A stretch of DNA of 64,000 nucleotides from an uncultured Flavobacteriales bacterium (GCA_905181585.1 CAJIYG010000001.1:124001-188000); one strand, 5' to 3'; positions 37,764-46,826 are shown, numbered from the stretch's first letter. The notes: generated from the letters alone by a model not told the origin. Translations and numbers: made by a program.

Positions 37764-38345
37764 TTACATTTGACTTAAAGCTGTCTTTACTAACTCTTCA
37801 ACGCTTGCAACGTCTGGGTTTTGTTTAAGTACTTTATCAATTTTTTGTTCAGAACCTTTTTTAGCAAAGCCTAAAGCTAGTAGTGCTGATAACGCTTCTG
37901 ACCTCATTGTATTGTCTAAATCAAAAGAAATTTCTGATGTAGGCATACCTTTTGCAACTTTATCTTTTAGATCTATTATTATTCTTTGCGCTGTTTTAGC
38001 TCCAATTCCTTTTACATGCTGAATTGCTGGCACATCCGCAGTTGTAATATATGTAACAATTTCATTTGCATTATAGGTTGATAAAATAACTTGAGCTGTA
38101 CTTGGCCCAACTCCAGAAACACTTATGAGGTTTCTAAACAGGTGACGCTCTGCCTGATCATAAAAACCATATAAAGTATGAGAATCTTCTTTGACAGAAA
38201 GATGAGTATATAACTTACAAAACTCATCCTTAATAGATGAAAAGGTTTGTAATGAAATATTGATCCTGTACCCTATTCCGTTACAATCTAAAACAACATA
38301 TGTTGGAGTTTTCTCTACAAGTTTTCCAGTTATCTGTGTTATCAT
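37764..38345 (-). CDS. ruvA: Holliday junction branch migration protein RuvA
   Basis: A 193-residue DNA-binding subunit of the RuvAB motor. It starts MITQITGKLVEKTPTYVVLD (OB fold), then has two helix-hairpin-helix motifs (LISVSGVGPSTAQVIL and IQHVKGIGAKTAQRIIID) and the C-terminal domain III that contacts RuvB (SEALSALLALGFAKK). Length is normal. It lies 24 bases before sprA on the same strand. ruvB is separate, at 46823-47845. Confidence 0.97.
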   Translation of the reverse strand: MITQITGKLVEKTPTYVVLDCNGIGYRINISLQTFSSIKDEFCKLYTHLSVKEDSHTLYGFYDQAERHLFRNLISVSGVGPSTAQVILSTYNANEIVTYITTADVPAIQHVKGIGAKTAQRIIIDLKDKVAKGMPTSEISFDLDNTMRSEALSALLALGFAKKGSEQKIDKVLKQNPDVASVEELVKTALSQM

Positions 38346-38389
38346 TTAATTTTAAAATTGAGAAATTAATAGCCTAGAAAAGTTAAAAT

Positions 38390-39073
38390 CTATTTAACTA
38401 CTAGTTTTTTTACAGAGATATTTTGATTATCAACAATTAAATTAGCAAAATATATACCACTTTGAAATCTATCAGTATCAATAGTTAAGCTTCCAGAATA
38501 ATCAAGAGGAATATTTGCAACTGTTTTTCCAAAAATGTCTAAAATTTGTAAGAATGAGTTTTTAGAGGCAACATATGAAATAGAAGTCTTTTTAGAAGCT
38601 GGATTAGGATAAAACTCTGTTAAACTTAAAGCTCTAAAACTTTCATAAATACTAGATGTAGAACCATTATAAACTATAGTAATGCACGAAGCATCGTTGG
38701 GGTCATTATCAGGATAGAAACAGTATTGTATTGTTGCAGAAGCAGGAGAGCCAAAAGCATCGTAGTATCCTCCAAAGTCAGTTGCATCTGCTTGACCAGC
38801 ACCGATAGTGTTGGTAGCAGGTGATATATAAGTATTTTCACCATAACAATTAGCCGCCCAACAAAAGAAATTAGATGTACCAGCTGTTGTATCGATTATA
38901 ACCTTCTCACACAGGATATCTAATGAGGAATTAGAGATGTTTTTTACTGTTAAAGTAGAATGAGCTTGCAAGTTAGGATTTGAATTTACATTAGTATTTC
39001 CTGTAATGTCTAAACTTTGTGCAAATGCAGAATTTGAAACTATAAATAATAAAGATAATAAAAGATGTTTCAT
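38390..39073 (-). CDS. Small T9SS-sorted secreted protein
   Basis: A 227-residue protein with a signal peptide (MKHLLLSLLFIVSNSAFAQ), a beta-rich domain of about 120 residues with five cysteines (CEKV, CWAANCYG, CFYPDN, CITIVY), and a T9SS type A sorting domain (EFYPNPASKKTSISYV to VKKLVVK). The beta domain resembles an Ig-like or pilin-like fold seen in other Bacteroidota secreted proteins; no catalytic residue is visible. It is transcribed divergently from the Omp28-like T9SS protein. The function is unknown. Confidence 0.82.
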   Translation of the reverse strand: MKHLLLSLLFIVSNSAFAQSLDITGNTNVNSNPNLQAHSTLTVKNISNSSLDILCEKVIIDTTAGTSNFFCWAANCYGENTYISPATNTIGAGQADATDFGGYYDAFGSPASATIQYCFYPDNDPNDASCITIVYNGSTSSIYESFRALSLTEFYPNPASKKTSISYVASKNSFLQILDIFGKTVANIPLDYSGSLTIDTDRFQSGIYFANLIVDNQNISVKKLVVK

Positions 39074-39090
39074 GAGATATATGTTTTAAG

Positions 39091-39098
39091 CAAATATA
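39091..39098 (-). promoter_or_regulatory. Possible -7 box (TATATTTG) for the small T9SS protein
   Basis: The minus strand reads TATATTTG, 18 bases before the ATG at 39073. A matching -33 element is not at the expected distance. Confidence 0.4.
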
Positions 39099-39191
39099 AA
39101 AAACTTTAAATTGATAGTGTCATTGCTAGCAAACTATTAATTTTAAATGAATATTGTCTTACTAAGATTAATTTTGAATAATAAGTAATTA

Positions 39192-39223
39192 TTTGATAAT
39201 AATCCTAAAAATTACTATATTTG
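39192..39223 (+). promoter_or_regulatory. Full Bacteroidota promoter (TTTG-N20-TATATTTG)
   Basis: TTTG at 39192-39195 is followed after exactly 20 bases by TATATTTG at 39216-39223, an exact fit to the Bacteroidota sigma-factor consensus (TTTG, 19-21 bases, TAnnTTTG). Transcription should start near 39230, giving a leader of about 45 bases before the ATG at 39276. This is the best promoter in the window. Confidence 0.75.
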
Positions 39224-39275
39224 ATGCAGAAAGAATATTAACTTTCGTAAAAATTTAATTAAAAACAAATTATCA

Positions 39276-41189
39276 ATGATGAAAAAACTACTAACTTTTG
39301 CTTTTGCTTTGTTTACAACATTTGCATTTGCACAAACTTTTGTCAGTACAAGCGCTGAAAACAAAAATGTTGTACTAGAAGAATTTACTGGAATAACTTG
39401 TACATTTTGTCCAGATGGCCATGTAATTGGTCAAGGACTTCATGATGCTAACCCAAATGATGTATTTTTAATAAATATTCATGCTGGAGGTTATGCTAAT
39501 CCAACAGGACCAGGAACAGATTTTAGAACTTCTTTTGGATCTGCTATTGATGGTCAATCTGGACTTGCAGGTTATCCTGCTGGAACAGTAAACAGACATA
39601 ATTTTCCAGGACTAGAACAAGGATCAGCTGGAGCAACAGCTATGGGAAGAGCTAATTGGGCAACTGCCGCTACACAAACACTAACTGAACCTTCGCCTGT
39701 TAATGTTGCAACACAAGCAAGTGTAGATTTATCTTCTGGAATTATTACAGTTGATGTTGAAGTTTACTTTACAGGAACTCAAACAGTTTCCTCAAACTTT
39801 TTAAATGTTGCAATTGTACAAAACGGAGTTTTAGGACCACAAACTGGAGCTGCTTCATTTAATCCAGGAGCAATTGTTCCAGGACCATGGAACCCAACTT
39901 ACACTCACAATCATATGTTACGTCACATGATGACTGGTCAGTGGGGAGAAGAAATTTCAAATATCGGCCAAGGAGAATTCTTTTCAATTCAATTAACTTG
40001 GGCTGCACCAGCAGATATCAATGATGTAATATTAGATTTAGTAAATTTAGATGTTGTTGCTTTTATTACAGAGGGAAATCAAGAAATTTTAACTGGATTT
40101 CAATCAGTTGTTTCACCAGTATTTCCAAACCAATACGATGCTAATGTTTTAGGATCTAATTTAAATGACGTTTTATGTGGATCTACTACAGATTTAGAAA
40201 TGACATTTAGAAATTTTGGAAGTGTTAATCTAACTTCTTTAGATATTGACTACACTATTAACGGAACACCAGGACCAACATATAATTGGACAGGAAATAT
40301 GCTTCCAGCTCAAACTGAAATCCTAACAATTCCTGGAGTTAGTTTTTCTCCTCAAGCAGTAAATAATGTAGTATTTACAGTTTCAAATCCAAATGGACAG
40401 CCTGATCAAAATAGTTCCAATAATGGTTCTACAAATTCTTTTGTTCATTTTGATCAAAACAATATGGTAACTGGAGGTATAACTGCTGGAAATATTTCTA
40501 TAGAAATAACTACTGATGGATATGGATCAGAGACTTCATGGGAAATCGTTGACGAAGCAGGTAATATTGTAGGTCAAGGTGGTCAAGGTGGAACATACCA
40601 GTCTAACCAAACATATTCTGCATCAGTTTCAGTAAATGCAAATGAATGCTATGCTTTTAATTTATATGATAGTTATGGAGATGGTATGTGCTGTGCTTAC
40701 GGAACTGGAGCTGAAGTTCTTGTTACTGATAACGCAGGAACAGTAATCACTGCTCTTGCTGGACAACAACTATCAAATTTCAATGAGCTTGGTGAGTACT
40801 TCTCAACAGGAAGTGCAAGCGGACCAGCTTGGGAATGTACTCCATTTGGATGTGCTGACGTTGGATCTGGAAACGGAACTTATGGATCAGAACAAGATTG
40901 TTTCAATGCTTTTACAAATGATCCTTCATCACCATGTTACAATGGAGCTGGTACTAGCGTAGAAGAAGTTACATCAAAATGTAATGTCTATCCAAATCCT
41001 GCACAAGACATCTTAAATGTAGAAGGAATATTTGTTAGTGTAGAAATTTACGATGTATTTGGAAAGCTAGCTTTAGCTTCTTCAAATAAATCAGAAATTG
41101 ATATTTCAACATTAGCAAATGGATCTTACTATGTAAATATTCTTACTGAAAACTCAGTAATAAAAAGAAAAGTTACAGTAGCTAAATAA
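39276..41189 (+). CDS. Omp28-related T9SS-sorted outer-membrane protein
   Basis: A 637-residue secreted protein with signal peptide MMKKLLTFAFALFTTFAFAQ (tandem ATG at 39276/39279). Residues 33-270 form the Omp28 domain, a thioredoxin-like fold, with LEEFTGITCTFCPDGH (CxxC at 42-45) and the HNHMLRHMM block. A beta domain follows, then a segment with CYAFNLYDSYGDGMCC common in Bacteroidota surface proteins, and a T9SS type A sorting domain (VYPNPAQDILNVEG to VIKRKVTVAK). It has its own strong promoter and a double terminator, so it is a single-gene unit, probably well expressed. A disulfide role for the CxxC is inference. A second Omp28-like protein lies at 43475. Confidence 0.88.
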   Translation: MMKKLLTFAFALFTTFAFAQTFVSTSAENKNVVLEEFTGITCTFCPDGHVIGQGLHDANPNDVFLINIHAGGYANPTGPGTDFRTSFGSAIDGQSGLAGYPAGTVNRHNFPGLEQGSAGATAMGRANWATAATQTLTEPSPVNVATQASVDLSSGIITVDVEVYFTGTQTVSSNFLNVAIVQNGVLGPQTGAASFNPGAIVPGPWNPTYTHNHMLRHMMTGQWGEEISNIGQGEFFSIQLTWAAPADINDVILDLVNLDVVAFITEGNQEILTGFQSVVSPVFPNQYDANVLGSNLNDVLCGSTTDLEMTFRNFGSVNLTSLDIDYTINGTPGPTYNWTGNMLPAQTEILTIPGVSFSPQAVNNVVFTVSNPNGQPDQNSSNNGSTNSFVHFDQNNMVTGGITAGNISIEITTDGYGSETSWEIVDEAGNIVGQGGQGGTYQSNQTYSASVSVNANECYAFNLYDSYGDGMCCAYGTGAEVLVTDNAGTVITALAGQQLSNFNELGEYFSTGSASGPAWECTPFGCADVGSGNGTYGSEQDCFNAFTNDPSSPCYNGAGTSVEEVTSKCNVYPNPAQDILNVEGIFVSVEIYDVFGKLALASSNKSEIDISTLANGSYYVNILTENSVIKRKVTVAK

Positions 41190-41203
41190 TTAAATTTTTA
41201 CAT

Positions 41204-41237
41204 AAAAAAACCTCGAAATTTTTTTCGGGGTTTTTTT
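41204..41237 (+). terminator. Rho-independent terminator 1 after the Omp28-like gene
   Basis: An A7 run, an 8-bp stem (CCTCGAAA / TTTCGGGG with one G-T pair) and a T7 run form a symmetric hairpin 14 bases beyond the stop at 41189. Confidence 0.88.
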
Positions 41238-41253
41238 ATGTTTTCATCTTTTC

Positions 41254-41280
41254 AAAACCCTGAGATAATCAGGGTTTTTT
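41254..41280 (+). terminator. Rho-independent terminator 2 in tandem
   Basis: A second hairpin, AAAACCCTGA / TCAGGGTTTT with a 5-base loop, ends in six T. Two tandem terminators isolate the strong upstream unit from the next operon. Confidence 0.85.
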
Positions 41281-41295
41281 ATTCTTTAAGTTTTG

Positions 41296-41303
41296 TAAAT
41301 TTG
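41296..41303 (+). promoter_or_regulatory. Possible -7 box (TAAATTTG) for the tlpA-ubiX operon
   Basis: TAAATTTG matches TAnnTTTG, 22 bases before the ATG at 41326. The -33 region falls in the T run of the second terminator and has no exact TTTG. Confidence 0.45.
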
Positions 41304-41325
41304 TTTAATCATAAAAATAAGCAAT

Positions 41326-41820
41326 ATGAAAAAAATACTAATTACGGTTCTTGCTCTTATAATTAACATAAGTCTAATCTATTCTCAAGAAAGAAATCTT
41401 CCAAATATTGAAGTAAAAACATTAGATGGTAATTCTTTTAATATTCAAGAATTAGAAAATGATAATAACCCTATCGTCATTAGCTTCTGGGCTACATGGT
41501 GCAAGCCTTGTAAAAAAGAATTAAATAATATTGCCGAAGTATACGAAGAATGGCAAGAGGAAACTGGAGTGAAAATCATTGCTATCTCTATAGATGACAC
41601 AAGGTCCATGTCTAAAGTAGCACCATATGTTAACTCCTCTGACTGGGAGTATGATGTGTACTTAGATTCTAACTCTGATCTTAAAAGAGCTATGGGAGTT
41701 TCAACAGTTCCTCATACTTTTCTCTTAAATGGTAAAGGAAATATTGTTTGGGATCACAGAGGATACATAGATGGAGATGAAGATGAATTATATGAAAAAA
41801 TTGAAGAATTAGGAAAATAG
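41326..41820 (+). CDS. TlpA/ResA-like thioredoxin, exported
   Basis: A 164-residue protein with a signal peptide (MKKILITVLALIINISLIYSQ) and a redoxin/AhpC-TSA domain. The active site is SFWATWCKPCKKEL (Cys 59 and Cys 62) and the cis-Pro region is STVPHTFLL. Proteins of this type reduce or shuffle disulfides in the periplasm, for instance in cytochrome c maturation. It opens an operon with two outer-membrane proteins and an Omp28-like lipoprotein that itself carries a CxxC; the next gene starts 2 bases after its stop. Confidence 0.93.
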   Translation: MKKILITVLALIINISLIYSQERNLPNIEVKTLDGNSFNIQELENDNNPIVISFWATWCKPCKKELNNIAEVYEEWQEETGVKIIAISIDDTRSMSKVAPYVNSSDWEYDVYLDSNSDLKRAMGVSTVPHTFLLNGKGNIVWDHRGYIDGDEDELYEKIEELGK

Positions 41821-41822
41821 TA

Positions 41823-43472
41823 ATGAAAAAGATTATAAAAATTTTAAGTCTTTTATTATGTGTTCATTCTTTAAATGGACAAAATATTGGAGAAATTCAT
41901 GGAGATTTTAATTTGAATATGCAAAGCTATCTTGAAGATGCTAGTATTAATGCGGTAGCTGCAGATGAAGTAATTAGAAATAATAGTTATTTAAATATTT
42001 TATTTACAAGAAATAATTTCACTGCAGGTGTAAGGTATGAAAGCTACCTTAATGCCCTACTTGACTATGATGATGATTTTAAAGGCAATGGTATTCCTTA
42101 TAGATTTGCAACATATTCTACTTCAGGACTTGAAATAACTGCTGGAAACTTCTATGAGCAATTTGGAAGTGGTTTAATTTTTAGAAGTTATGAAGAAAAA
42201 GGTCTAGGTATTGATAATGCCATGGATGGGATTAGACTCAAGTATAAAATTGGAAATGGAATAAACCTAAAAACATTTATCGGAAAGAGTAGGACTTATT
42301 TTACTTATGCTGATGGGATATTTAGAGGAATAGATGGAGAAATAGATTTAAATCAGACATTTAATTTAGAATCTAAAACAAAATATATCTTTGGAGGAAG
42401 CTTTGTAAGTAGGTATCAACAAAGATCAAACCCACTGTTTGAACTTCCTCAAAACGTTGGATTATATGCTGGAAGATTAAATTTAATAAATGGTGGCTGG
42501 AATTACTTTGGGGAATATGCATATAAAATCAATGATCCACTTAATTCTATTCAACAAGAAAATGTAAACTATGCCAGTGGAAGTGCTTTCACATCTAGTC
42601 TTACTTACTCTAGAAAAGGATTTGGAATTACTGCAGAGATACATAGAGCAGATAACATGCTACTTCTTTCCGATAGAGATAGGATTGGTAAGTCATATAT
42701 TCTAAATTACATCCCAACACTTAGTAAGCCACATGCATATTCATTACTTGCTTTATATCCATGTGCTACACAAGCCATGGGAGAACTAGGTGTTCAACTT
42801 GATGTCTTTTATAAAATAAAAAAGGGCACAATACTTGGTGGAAGATATGGTACAAAACTTAATTTTAATATTTCAAGAATAAATGGTCTCAAAGGTGGAA
42901 ATTCAATGCTAAATGATCAAATAAATTTTACTCCAGAACTAATTAGTTTTAGCGAGGAATTATATTATTCTGATATAAATTTAGAAATAAATAAAAAATT
43001 GAATAAAAGAGTTAAATATAATTTAGTGTTTGCTAATCAAACATATAATAAAGATTTCCTAGAGGGCAAAACACCTGGAGAATATGGTGTGATTAATTCA
43101 ACAATAGGTGTCTTAGATATAAGCTATAAAATCAAAAAAGGTCATTCAATTAGAATGGAACTACAAAGCTTAATGGCAAAACAATTAGAAACAGCCTCAA
43201 AAAAAGAAGAAGGAGATTGGCTAATGGGACTAGCAGAATACACTATTTCTCCAAATTGGTTTTTTGCAGTTCAAGACATGTATAATTATGGCAATGAAGA
43301 TGCAAGCAAAAAACTTCATTATATAAACCTTAATATTGGCTTTATAAAAGGTGCAAATAGATTTGAAATTGGTTACGGCAAGAAAAGAGAAGGAATATTT
43401 TGTGTTGGAGGAGTGTGTAAATTAGTACCATCTTCAAATGGTCTAAACTTTAATATAACATCAAGCTTTTAA
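41823..43472 (+). CDS. DUF6029-family outer-membrane barrel protein
   Basis: A 549-residue protein with a signal peptide (MKKIIKILSLLLCVHSLNGQ) and a long series of amphipathic beta strands ending in a C-terminal Phe (LNFNITSSF), as outer-membrane barrels do. Conserved blocks include TAGNFYEQFGSGLIFRSYEE and the RYGTKLNFNIS region, matching the Bacteroidota family DUF6029. The function is unknown. It always seems to travel here with the thioredoxin and Omp28-like genes; spacing is 2 bases on each side, so they are co-translated. Confidence 0.85.
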   Translation: MKKIIKILSLLLCVHSLNGQNIGEIHGDFNLNMQSYLEDASINAVAADEVIRNNSYLNILFTRNNFTAGVRYESYLNALLDYDDDFKGNGIPYRFATYSTSGLEITAGNFYEQFGSGLIFRSYEEKGLGIDNAMDGIRLKYKIGNGINLKTFIGKSRTYFTYADGIFRGIDGEIDLNQTFNLESKTKYIFGGSFVSRYQQRSNPLFELPQNVGLYAGRLNLINGGWNYFGEYAYKINDPLNSIQQENVNYASGSAFTSSLTYSRKGFGITAEIHRADNMLLLSDRDRIGKSYILNYIPTLSKPHAYSLLALYPCATQAMGELGVQLDVFYKIKKGTILGGRYGTKLNFNISRINGLKGGNSMLNDQINFTPELISFSEELYYSDINLEINKKLNKRVKYNLVFANQTYNKDFLEGKTPGEYGVINSTIGVLDISYKIKKGHSIRMELQSLMAKQLETASKKEEGDWLMGLAEYTISPNWFFAVQDMYNYGNEDASKKLHYINLNIGFIKGANRFEIGYGKKREGIFCVGGVCKLVPSSNGLNFNITSSF

Positions 43473-43474
43473 TT

Positions 43475-44380
43475 ATGAAAAATTTAATTTATAGTATTTT
43501 TATTATCACTTTTATAAGTTCTTGTGATATAATTGAAGAGCCATATTTAAATAATAATGCAGGCGGGGTAGATACCTCAAGTAACCAATATGTTAAAAAT
43601 ATTTTAATAGAAGATTTCACTGGTCATCTATGTCAAAATTGTCCTGATGCAGCTAGAGAATTAGAAGCTATTCATGATGTATATGGAGCCCAAATAATTG
43701 GCCTTGCGATACATGTTGGAAATACTTTCGCACGGCCTTATCCTCTTAGTGAAGCTAAATTCACTTATGACTTTAGATCAAAATGGGGTGAAGAGCTAGA
43801 TAACTTTTTTAACATAACAGATGCTGGACTGCCCAAAGGAATGATTAATAGAATAGGCCACCCAAACGACCATAGAAAAGATAAAGGCCAATGGCTCGCT
43901 AGCGTTGGAGACGAACTTAATAAAGAAGTAATATTTGGTATTAATATTTCTTCAACTCTTTCATCAGATAATGCTGAAATAACTATTAATACGGATGCTT
44001 TAAAAAACATAACTGGAACATATAAATTAGTAGTTTGCCTAACTGAGAATGATATTGTTAATTGGCAAAAAGATGGCGCAGTTGAGGATGAAAACTATAT
44101 ACATAATCATGTTTTACGGTCAGTCATAAGCTCAACATGGGGAGATGAAATAACTCCAAATTCTGACATCAATAACGGAGATTCTTTTGAGCATACTTAT
44201 TCAATAAATTTAAGTGATTTAGAAAACTTTAATATTGATCACTCTTCTGATGTTCTTTTTCTAGGAAATGGTCAGGCTGGGGATTGGAACATAAATAATT
44301 TTGGTGTTGTAGCTTACATTTATGATATTGATAATTATGAAATTCTTCAAGCAGAACAAATCTCACTTAGCTCAAATTAG
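43475..44380 (+). CDS. Omp28-related lipoprotein
   Basis: A 301-residue protein with a lipobox (ITFISSC, lipid Cys about 17). The Omp28 thioredoxin-like domain has ILIEDFTGHLCQNCPDAARELEAIHD (two parts, CxxC at 53 and 56) and YIHNHVLRSVIS, the same blocks as the larger protein at 39276. It lacks a T9SS tail and is probably anchored in a membrane by lipid. It may be a redox partner of the TlpA-like protein two genes upstream; this is inference from context. Confidence 0.86.
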   Translation: MKNLIYSIFIITFISSCDIIEEPYLNNNAGGVDTSSNQYVKNILIEDFTGHLCQNCPDAARELEAIHDVYGAQIIGLAIHVGNTFARPYPLSEAKFTYDFRSKWGEELDNFFNITDAGLPKGMINRIGHPNDHRKDKGQWLASVGDELNKEVIFGINISSTLSSDNAEITINTDALKNITGTYKLVVCLTENDIVNWQKDGAVEDENYIHNHVLRSVISSTWGDEITPNSDINNGDSFEHTYSINLSDLENFNIDHSSDVLFLGNGQAGDWNINNFGVVAYIYDIDNYEILQAEQISLSSN

Positions 44381-44385
44381 TAATA

Positions 44386-45318
44386 ATGCGTAGTATAATT
44401 ACTATTATATTATCTATCATAATTTGTGAATCTTCTCGTGCTCAAGTAAGTATTAATAATAATGATGCTGCTATTTTTCTCAGTCAATACTTAACTCCTT
44501 TAAGTTCTGGAGTTGGGTCAGCACTTAATAACGGATGGTATAATACTGCTAAGCCACACAAAATGGGAGGGTTTGACCTTAACTTATCTCTTAACACATT
44601 GCTAATACCAAAGGATAAAAAATCATTTGATCCAAATGACTTAGAAAATTTTTCATCTTTATCGTCAGAGACCCCAACAATTCTAGGCAAAGGAGATGGT
44701 GCTTTAATTACGTACAACGGAAATGAGATCAAACTTCCTAACCAAGATAATACAATTGTAGCTCTTGCTATCCCAACTATTAATGGAGGAATTGGGATAA
44801 TAAAGAAAACAGAAATTAATGCTCGCTATATGCCAACATATAATTTTAATGCAGGCTTTGCTGGAAAAGGAGAAATAAGTCTCTGGGGAATTGGTTTCAA
44901 ACACGATGTATTACAATGGATCCCTGTAATTGGTAATACTATTCCACTAAGCCTATCTATACAGGGAGCTTATTCAAAATTAAATTCTAAACAATCTATT
45001 ATAAATCAAGATGTAGATTTAAAGATAGAGGCATATAATATAAATTTAATTGCCTCTAGAAAAATATTAATGTTAACTGCTTTTGCTGGTATTGGATATA
45101 ATTCGACTAAATCAAGTTTTATAACTAATCTAGATCAGGAATTTAATTTAGGAGAATTAAATATTGCAAGCCCAATGGAGCTTGAATTTGAGGCTGAAAG
45201 TTATTATAGAGCAAATATTGGATTAAGATTTAATATCGCTGTTTTAGCTCTACAAGCTAATTATACTATTAGTGAATATCCTGTTTTGACAATTGGAGCT
45301 GGAGTAAGTATTAGATAG
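44386..45318 (+). CDS. DUF6588-family outer-membrane protein
   Basis: A 310-residue protein with a signal peptide ending SSRAQ and then LSQYLTPLSSGVGSALNNGWYNTAKPHK (seen in two overlapping blocks), the signature of family DUF6588. The rest is a beta-rich barrel with alternating pattern, ending in VSIR. The function is unknown. It starts 5 bases after the lipoprotein gene, and its stop touches the next start. Confidence 0.82.
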   Translation: MRSIITIILSIIICESSRAQVSINNNDAAIFLSQYLTPLSSGVGSALNNGWYNTAKPHKMGGFDLNLSLNTLLIPKDKKSFDPNDLENFSSLSSETPTILGKGDGALITYNGNEIKLPNQDNTIVALAIPTINGGIGIIKKTEINARYMPTYNFNAGFAGKGEISLWGIGFKHDVLQWIPVIGNTIPLSLSIQGAYSKLNSKQSIINQDVDLKIEAYNINLIASRKILMLTAFAGIGYNSTKSSFITNLDQEFNLGELNIASPMELEFEAESYYRANIGLRFNIAVLALQANYTISEYPVLTIGAGVSIR

Positions 45319-45912
45319 ATGAAAAGCTTATCTTTAATAATATTCATATTTACTTTAGCACAAAACATATGTGCACAAAATTTTAATGCAGGAATAATTT
45401 CAGGAATTAGCACAACACAAGTTTCAGGTGATAATCTTGCTGGTTTCCATAAAGCAGGTTTAATTTTAGGAGGTTTTGTTAACAGGAATATTAATAATCA
45501 GATGGAATTACAGATTGAAATGACATTTACTCAAAAGGGTAGCGTGAACCAGAAAAAAGATAAACTTCCTCAAATAGCAGATATAAATCTAAATTATTTA
45601 GAATTTCCTATTCTGTTTAAATTTGTTCAATCAAATAATATTTCTATTGAATTAGGCTTACAAACTGCTGCTCTAATTGAAGGGTATTACTCCGATTTAT
45701 ATGGAAAGCTTGAGAATCAGATAGAATTTAACAAATTAGAAATTGGTGGATTAATTGGATTTTCATATTTACTTACAAGAAAAATCTCATTAAACACAAG
45801 ACTAAGTAATTCATTATTACCAATAGCTCCACATGCTTCAGGGCAAACATATAACTTAAACAAAGGAAAATATAATACGGGACTAAACTTTTCACTTCAA
45901 TATCAATTCTAA
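45319..45912 (+). CDS. PorT-like outer-membrane beta-barrel protein
   Basis: A 197-residue protein with a signal peptide (FTLAQNICAQ) and the PorT/OMP_b-brl_2 barrel pattern: FNAGIISGISTTQVSGD at the start of the barrel, YLEFPILFKF in the middle and a terminal Phe (FSLQYQF). The barrel family is broad; this need not be the T9SS component PorT itself. It starts on the base after the previous stop and its stop touches ubiX. Confidence 0.82.
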   Translation: MKSLSLIIFIFTLAQNICAQNFNAGIISGISTTQVSGDNLAGFHKAGLILGGFVNRNINNQMELQIEMTFTQKGSVNQKKDKLPQIADINLNYLEFPILFKFVQSNNISIELGLQTAALIEGYYSDLYGKLENQIEFNKLEIGGLIGFSYLLTRKISLNTRLSNSLLPIAPHASGQTYNLNKGKYNTGLNFSLQYQF

Positions 45913-46485
45913 ATGAAAAAACATAAAATCATTATTGCAATAACAGGAGCTAGTGGCTCTTTATATGCTAAAGTATTACTAGATAAAATTCTAATTCTAA
46001 AAGATCAAGTTGACGAGGTAGGTATCTTAATGTCAGATAATGCCAAATATGTTTGGCAAACAGAACTTGATAATGATGATTATAAAAAATATCCATTTAA
46101 ATTTTATGGCAAAATGGACTTTAAAGCTCCCTTTGCTTCAGGATCTGCCAATTATTCTAAAATGATAATATGCCCATGTTCGATGGGGACAATGGGAAGA
46201 ATAGCAAGTGGAATATCTAATGATCTAACAACTAGAGCTGCTGATGTAATACTTAAAGAAAGAAGAAAATTAGTTGTAATAGCAAGAGAAACACCATATA
46301 GTTTAATACATATTAATAATATGAAAACTATTACAGAGGCTGGAGGAATTATATGTCCAGCAACACCATCATTTTATAGTAAACCAAAAGATTTTGAAGA
46401 ATTAGCTGCTACTGTTATAGATAGGGCACTTAGCTTATGCGGCTTTGAATTTGACAAATATATTTGGGGCGAGGACAATAAATAA
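45913..46485 (+). CDS. ubiX: Flavin prenyltransferase, UbiX family
   Basis: A 190-residue flavoprotein that makes prenylated FMN, the cofactor of UbiD-type decarboxylases. Features are IIAITGASGSLYAKVLLDK (N-terminal nucleotide loop), ICPCSMGTMGRIASGISNDLTTRAADVILKERRKLV (two conserved blocks), and RETPYSLIHINNM. No ubiD lies in the window. It is the last clearly intact large gene of the operon that starts at 41326. Confidence 0.93.
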   Translation: MKKHKIIIAITGASGSLYAKVLLDKILILKDQVDEVGILMSDNAKYVWQTELDNDDYKKYPFKFYGKMDFKAPFASGSANYSKMIICPCSMGTMGRIASGISNDLTTRAADVILKERRKLVVIARETPYSLIHINNMKTITEAGGIICPATPSFYSKPKDFEELAATVIDRALSLCGFEFDKYIWGEDNK

Positions 46486-46641
46486 TTTTTCTAAGCGTTT
46501 TCTATATAAAAATATTAAAATACACTACAATTGCAATTATAAGTATAGCAGCATTATTTAAAAGCATGCATTGGCTATGTGATTATTACCGCAGTTTTAA
46601 TGATTATAATTTATTGTCTAATTAAAATTTATAGATCTTAA
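46485..46641 (+). pseudogene. Small two-helix membrane protein, frameshifted
   Basis: The gap after ubiX holds two hydrophobic frames that join into one short membrane protein. The first (open from 46482, no ATG seen) reads KYTTIAIISIAALFKSMHW, resembling the AALFKxMHWP segment of small Bacteroidota membrane proteins and GldL. The second, from about 46576, reads YVIITAVLMIIIYCLIKIY and ends with TAA at 46639-46641, overlapping the next ATG as TAATG. A one-base insertion or two-base deletion near 46575 explains the break. The missing start codon suggests further decay. Confidence 0.5.
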
Positions 46642-46826
46642 TGCTCAAATTTTATAAGAACATCTTAAATAAAGTAAGCTTTGACCCTACGCTATTTAAA
46701 AAGGAATTAAAGAAATCTAAAAAATGGCTTAATAAGCAAGAAATTGCAAATTTAAAAGTCTGGGCATTAGCATGTTTTGCAAATTATCGAGAAAGTATAT
46801 TAGAAGTTTTTGATAATTTATCCTAA
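46641..46826 (+). CDS. Small conserved cytoplasmic protein of unknown function
   Basis: A 61-residue protein, [19 protein letters not shown] followed by a helical, Lys-rich stretch ([15 protein letters not shown]). I recall similar short proteins, with an LKFY start and SFDxxLFxKEL, in other Flavobacteria, but cannot verify this here. Its ATG overlaps the stop of the broken membrane-protein gene (TAATG), and its stop overlaps the convergent ruvB stop by 4 bases. The function is unknown. Confidence 0.65.
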   Translation: MLKFYKNILNKVSFDPTLFKKELKKSKKWLNKQEIANLKVWALACFANYRESILEVFDNLS

